Shown: positions 62,499 through 64,000 of the stretch, piece by piece
Numbering within the stretch: the stretch's first letter is position 1
Layout: each line of letters begins with the position of its first letter
NCBI RefSeq assembly: GCF_002095465.1
Contig: NZ_MLFP01000008.1
Span: 1 to 64,000, forward strand
Reading direction: 5' to 3'
Origin: Pantoea rodasii
GTDB taxonomy: Bacteria > Pseudomonadota > Gammaproteobacteria > Enterobacterales > Enterobacteriaceae
Length of the DNA: 64,000 nt
Made by a program: the position numbers and the translations under genes
The notes under the pieces: generated by a model
What the model was told of the DNA's origin: nothing
What the model saw: only the letters and a program-made list of their open reading frames with translations
Databases searched by the model: none

Positions 62499-64000
62499 TG
62501 CTGACTAACAGCTACCTGGAATATTTCCTTACCCTGCTTGGCTGGGTGGTTAACAACGGGCTCTGGAATATTCTCATCACAACTGGTCTGTTTGCCGCGC
62601 CTGTCGCTTTCCGGCTTATCGGCATCTGGCTGAAAGTACGTGAAGAAGGTGAAGATGAAGGGAATAAAGGTGCCCTGTCCATACCCCGAATGGAACATGC
62701 GGTTTACACGTCTTTTCTGGTGATGATTGCCTGCTGTATGCCGCTGATGAACGTCGATATGAGCACGATCAAATATGACACGTCGCGTGCGCAGAGCTGC
62801 GGGACGTGGACGCCAAAAGCGCCCGACGACACGGGATATTCACCGGTTATATCGAGTATTAACGATCAGACGGCTGCCGCGCCGGTCTGGTGGTATCTGA
62901 TTCACAAGCTGGCGAAGGGCATTACGCAGGCGTCTGTTGCCACAATCCCCTGCCGCCCGGACATGCGTCAGCTCCGCTTTGAGGTTCAGCACACGCGAAT
63001 TAACAACAAATCTCTGGCGGAAGAGCTGCAGGACTTTACCAACGACTGCTATTCGCTCGCGCTGTATATGTGGAAACGTAAGGATCAAGGTCAGACGAAA
63101 GACAAAGTCACGCTGCGTGATATTGAGTGGATCGGCAGCAAAACCTTCCTCAGCAATTATTACGGCAGCCTGCAATCGAAAACACCCCGGGCGGAATTTG
63201 CCTGGAACGATAGCCGTGACAGCGGAAGGCCGGATACGGGGCGGGGTGGCTACCCAACCTGCAGCGAGTGGTGGAATAAAGCTGATACCGGCCTGCAGTC
63301 CCGCGTCGTCGATCAGGCTGACCCGGGATTATGGACCCGTCTGTCGGCCGCTATGACCATGATTGGTGGCAATTCGGCAGACTATAAGGAGGCCATTATC
63401 CGCCGCCTGGTCAGCCCTGAAAGTCTGACCGTATCACAGGGAGGACACGTCTATGCCGGCTACGGAGGCAACGCTGATTTTACGCTTGATAACTCCGTTG
63501 CACGCGTAGCTGCGATCGGCGGAACCGCGTTGGGCAGTCTGGCGGCGTTTCCTGCATTCGATGCCATGCGTCAGGCGCTGCCAATGGTGCAGGCTGTATT
63601 GCTCATGGCTGTGGTGGTGATTTTGCCGCTTATTCTGGCGTTCTCAGCCTATGAAATTAAGACCGTCATTACGCTCACGTTCGTTCTATTTGCGCTGAAT
63701 TTTCTGACGTTCTGGTGGGAGCTGGCACGCTGGCTGGACAGCTGGCTAATGACAGCGCTGTACAGTTCTGACACACACAGTAGCTTTAACATGGCGGGGT
63801 TTCAGAATAGTTCGGACGATCTGATCATGAACTTTGTTATGGCCACTATGTTTCTAGTACTACCTGCAGTGTGGATGGGGGCGCTGTCATGGGCGGGGAT
63901 TAGAGTTGGAGGCGCTCTTGATGGGGCATTTAGAAATGGCACAGCAAAAGTCGAGCAGAGTGGGGGAGAAGCAGTTAATAAAATGAAAAGCACAGTAAAA
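62498..64000 (+). CDS. traG: Conjugation protein TraG, N-terminal part, cut by window edge
   Basis: The frame opens at ATG 62498 (overlapping the previous stop) and stays open for 501 codons to the end of the window. It has an N-terminal membrane span, a periplasmic part with YDTSRAQSCGTWTPKAPDD and YPTCSEWWNKADTGL, and several spans near 350-460. This matches the TraG-type mating-pair stabilisation/entry-exclusion proteins that follow TIGR03755. The C-terminus lies outside the window. Confidence 0.9.
   Translation, partial: MLTNSYLEYFLTLLGWVVNNGLWNILITTGLFAAPVAFRLIGIWLKVREEGEDEGNKGALSIPRMEHAVYTSFLVMIACCMPLMNVDMSTIKYDTSRAQSCGTWTPKAPDDTGYSPVISSINDQTAAAPVWWYLIHKLAKGITQASVATIPCRPDMRQLRFEVQHTRINNKSLAEELQDFTNDCYSLALYMWKRKDQGQTKDKVTLRDIEWIGSKTFLSNYYGSLQSKTPRAEFAWNDSRDSGRPDTGRGGYPTCSEWWNKADTGLQSRVVDQADPGLWTRLSAAMTMIGGNSADYKEAIIRRLVSPESLTVSQGGHVYAGYGGNADFTLDNSVARVAAIGGTALGSLAAFPAFDAMRQALPMVQAVLLMAVVVILPLILAFSAYEIKTVITLTFVLFALNFLTFWWELARWLDSWLMTALYSSDTHSSFNMAGFQNSSDDLIMNFVMATMFLVLPAVWMGALSWAGIRVGGALDGAFRNGTAKVEQSGGEAVNKMKSTVK

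Noticed and set aside
1..64000. tRNA or rRNA genes and an element attachment site
   Set aside because: I looked for tRNA-like cloverleaf signals and for flanking repeats of att type and saw none I could support; the ends of the element are probably outside the window.

Overview
The window is the core of an integrative and conjugative element (or a plasmid with the same backbone) of the SPI-7 / PFGI-1 type, from a gammaproteobacterium and most likely a member of the Enterobacterales. The evidence is a near-complete series of the PFGI-1-class conjugation families in their usual order (PilL, TIGR03759, transglycosylase, TIGR03765, TraD, TIGR03747, RAQPRD, TIGR03758, TIGR03745, TIGR03750, TIGR03746, TIGR03749, TIGR03752, TIGR03751, TraC, TIGR03757, TIGR03756, TIGR03755, TraG), a replication block (DnaB-like helicase, ParB, DUF2857, STY4528-type replication protein, PFL_4669-type protein, TopB, DUF3577, SSB), and an enterobacterial-style UmuD gene under a perfect LexA box. 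The species cannot be named from the sequence, and no element ends or attachment sites are visible.

Layout. 0-3 kb: an IS21-like remnant followed by a damaged IS66 element. 3-9 kb: an accessory stretch with a carbamoyltransferase-like and a shikimate-dehydrogenase-like gene in convergent orientation, umuD with a truncated umuC, non-coding decay and one membrane protein. 8.9-16.5 kb: three kinds of structured regulatory DNA (STAXI-like elements, long palindromes and hairpin leaders) around a tyrosine recombinase, five short or mid-sized unknown genes, an ArdC antirestriction protein and a DUF1281 protein. 16.5-19.7 kb: a broken UvrD-like helicase and a MobH/TraI_2-like protein. 19.7-21.1 kb: a reverse-strand regulator/sensor/thioesterase operon. 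21.4-31.9 kb: replication and maintenance, with a third STAXI element between topB and DUF3577-ssb. 31.9-32.4 kb: a DUF4160-DUF2442 pair. 32.5-39.2 kb: first conjugation operon. 39.5-42.6 kb: a reverse-strand, AT-richer two-gene cassette of unknown function. 43.3-51.5 kb: second conjugation operon. 51.7-59.0 kb: metabolic cargo that splits the conjugation genes. 59.2-64 kb: third conjugation operon, running off the right edge inside traG.

How it may work together. The most notable signal is regulatory. Three STAXI-like copies lie next to exactly the gene types for which that motif is known (integrase, antirestriction, topoisomerase, SSB). Six genes in the same transcription units are preceded by leaders of different sequence but the same layout: a segment that can pair either with an upstream partner, often making an intrinsic terminator, or with a downstream partner beside the start codon. 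This looks like an early-expression programme for genes needed on entry into a recipient, and the unknown genes in it are candidate anti-defence factors. A second cluster, three 15-bp palindromes at 44-45 bp spacing followed by an AT-rich stretch inside the replication gene, resembles the arrangement of the phage lambda origin.

Caution. At least eleven otherwise well-preserved genes carry a single-base frameshift or a lone nonsense codon, and several of the frameshifts lie in homopolymers. Part of this may be sequencing error rather than gene decay, so genes called pseudogene here may be intact in the organism.
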